Source: Rhodoferax sp. (GTDB taxonomy: Bacteria > Pseudomonadota > Gammaproteobacteria > Burkholderiales > Burkholderiaceae_C). Taken from it: a DNA stretch of 7,210 bases. The notes under the pieces were generated by a model. It saw only the letters and a program-made list of their open reading frames with translations. It did no database searches and was not told the DNA's origin. The number at the start of each line of letters is the position of its first letter. Within the stretch, counting starts at the first letter, position 1. The stretch lies in contig VERU01000128.1 in the NCBI GenBank assembly GCA_018882485.1, positions 1 to 7,210 of the forward strand, written 5' to 3'. Both the position numbers and the translations under genes were made by a program. This document shows positions 5,836 to 7,210 of the stretch, piece after piece.

Positions 5836-7210
5836 GTGAAATCGCACTATCAGGCCGTCGTGATCGGCGGCGGCGTCGTCGGCGCATCGGTTCTCTACCA
5901 CCTCACCAAGTTCGGCTGGAGGGATGTCTGCCTGATCGAGCGTGCGGAGCTGACGGCGGGGTCCACCTGGCACGCCGCGGGCGGGTTCCACACGCTCAAC
6001 GCCGACCCCAACATCTCGGCGCTGCAGGAGTACACCATCAACGTGTATGCCGAGATCGAAAAGATCTCCGGGCGGGAAGTGGGCGTGCACATGACGGGAG
6101 GTGTCCAGATCGCCAGCGATCCGCAGCGCTGGGAATGGCTGCAGTCGGCCTGGGCCATCTACCAGTCGATCGGGATCGAGACGACCCGGCTCATCACTCC
6201 CGATGAAATCCGCTCGCTATGCCCGATCATGGACACCACCCATGTCCTGGGCGGCATGCACGACTCGAAGGAAGGGTACGTCGACCCCTACGGAGCGACC
6301 CATGCCTACGCCGCAGCGGCCCGCGTCCAGGGCGCGGACATCGTGCTGCATAACCGGGTGGAGGGCTTGAAGCCCCGACCGGATGGCCGCTGGGAGGTAC
6401 GTACCGAAAAGGGAACCGTGGTCGCCGACCATGTGGTCAATGCCGGCGGCCTGTGGGCCAAGCAGGTTGGCCGCATGGTGGGCATCGATCTACCCGTCAC
6501 GCCGATGGAGCACCATTACCTGGTGACCGAGGACCTGCCGGAAGTTGCGCAACTCGGCCACGAAATGGGGACCGTGGTCGATCTCGACGGATTTACCTAC
6601 ATGCGCCAGGAGCGCCAGGGCATCCTGCTGGGGGTGTACGAACGCCAGCCCAAGCACTGGAACATGGATGGCGCGCCCTGGGATTACGGCGCGGAGCTCA
6701 TCCCGGAGGACGTTGACCGGATCAGCCCGGAACTGCTCAAGGGCTTCGCCCGCTACCCCTGTCTGTCACACGCGGGAATCAAGAAATGGGTCAATGGCGC
6801 CTTCACCTTCACACCCGATGGCAACCCGATCATCGGGCCTGTGCGGGGGGTGCGGAACTACTTGGTTGCCTGCGGCGTGATGGCCGGCCTGAGCCAGGGA
6901 GGCGGCGTGGGCAAGGCGCTGTCCGAATGGATGGTGCACGGTGAACCCCAATCCGATGTGTTCGGGATGGATATCGCGCGCTATGGGGCCTTCGCATCCA
7001 ACCGGGAATACCTGCGCCAGACAACGCGCCAGTTCTACTCGCGCCGCTTCGTGATGACCTTCCCCAATGAACGCCTGCCCGCCGGCCGGCCTTTGAAGCG
7101 GCCCGGCGCCTATGCCGACATGACGGCTGCGGGATGTCAGTGGTCGGCGTCATGGGGCATGGAGATGCCGGTCTACTTCGCAACCGGCGGGCAGATCGGG
7201 GGGCCAACCC
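5836..7210 (+). CDS. Dimethylglycine/sarcosine dehydrogenase-like FAD oxidoreductase, 3' end beyond the window
   Basis: This is the first 458 residues of a DAO-fold flavoprotein of the dimethylglycine/sarcosine dehydrogenase family, which demethylates N-methylated glycines and usually hands the one-carbon unit to folate. The Rossmann motif is YQAVVIGGGVVGASVLYHL (5-23). AGSTWHAAGGFHTLN (41-55) contains H46, at the place where mitochondrial dimethylglycine and sarcosine dehydrogenases attach FAD covalently. GYVDPYGATHAYAAAAR (about 148-164) and FTFTPDGNPIIGPV (about 332-345) are typical of the DAO domain. LKRPGAYADMTAAGCQWSASWGMEMPVYF (about 421-449) is the linker that in this family leads into C-terminal GcvT folate domains. 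Full-length members are about 800-850 residues, so roughly half is missing. It is divergent from tetR and shares the sox-type operator. Dimethylglycine is the likely substrate, but the exact substrate cannot be read from the sequence. Confidence 0.9.
   Translation, partial: MKSHYQAVVIGGGVVGASVLYHLTKFGWRDVCLIERAELTAGSTWHAAGGFHTLNADPNISALQEYTINVYAEIEKISGREVGVHMTGGVQIASDPQRWEWLQSAWAIYQSIGIETTRLITPDEIRSLCPIMDTTHVLGGMHDSKEGYVDPYGATHAYAAAARVQGADIVLHNRVEGLKPRPDGRWEVRTEKGTVVADHVVNAGGLWAKQVGRMVGIDLPVTPMEHHYLVTEDLPEVAQLGHEMGTVVDLDGFTYMRQERQGILLGVYERQPKHWNMDGAPWDYGAELIPEDVDRISPELLKGFARYPCLSHAGIKKWVNGAFTFTPDGNPIIGPVRGVRNYLVACGVMAGLSQGGGVGKALSEWMVHGEPQSDVFGMDIARYGAFASNREYLRQTTRQFYSRRFVMTFPNERLPAGRPLKRPGAYADMTAAGCQWSASWGMEMPVYFATGGQIGGPT

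Noticed and set aside
1..7210. Mobile elements, CRISPR arrays, tRNA or rRNA genes, phage or defence genes
   Set aside because: No transposase, integrase, repeat-spacer pattern, cloverleaf-like sequence or rRNA signature was seen. Nearly every base is accounted for by six metabolic or regulatory genes and two short regulatory gaps.

Overview
This window is a compact proteobacterial-style catabolic locus for N-methylated glycines. The DNA is GC-rich and the coding strands show strong third-position GC bias. The proteins are typical of Gram-negative bacteria that degrade glycine betaine or sarcosine. I cannot assign a genus from the sequence alone.

Layout. On the minus strand, reading right to left, are a TetR-family regulator (4996-5676) and then a complete soxB-soxD-soxA plus most of soxG (4941 down to position 1, with soxG running off the left edge). 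Together these encode heterotetrameric sarcosine oxidase. The sox genes are tightly packed: 11 bp between soxB and soxD, then 4-bp ATGA stop/start overlaps at soxD/soxA and soxA/soxG. On the plus strand, divergent from the regulator, is a gene starting with GTG at 5836 and running off the right edge. It encodes the FAD-binding half of a dimethylglycine/sarcosine dehydrogenase-like flavoprotein.

Regulation. The most informative non-coding signal is a pair of near-identical inverted repeats with core TGGACA-N4-TGTCCA. One lies in the 54-bp gap between tetR and soxB (4968-4987). The other lies in the divergent tetR/dehydrogenase region (5776-5795). In each case TGGACA also reads as a -35 element, followed after exactly 17 nt by a -10-like hexamer (TAGACT for sox, TATGAT for the dehydrogenase). 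The simplest reading is one local TetR-type repressor controlling both transcription units, and probably itself, in the same geometry.

How the genes work together. The dehydrogenase-like flavoprotein would remove a methyl group from dimethylglycine or a related N-methyl substrate. The SoxBDAG oxidase would convert sarcosine to glycine and pass the one-carbon unit to tetrahydrofolate. The TetR protein would release both operators when a pathway intermediate binds. The enzyme families are clear; the substrate of the plus-strand enzyme and the inducer are inferred.

Nothing here looks like a new kind of system. The points most worth checking are the paired operator/promoter design, the very short predicted soxB leader, and an altered zinc-site spacing in SoxD.
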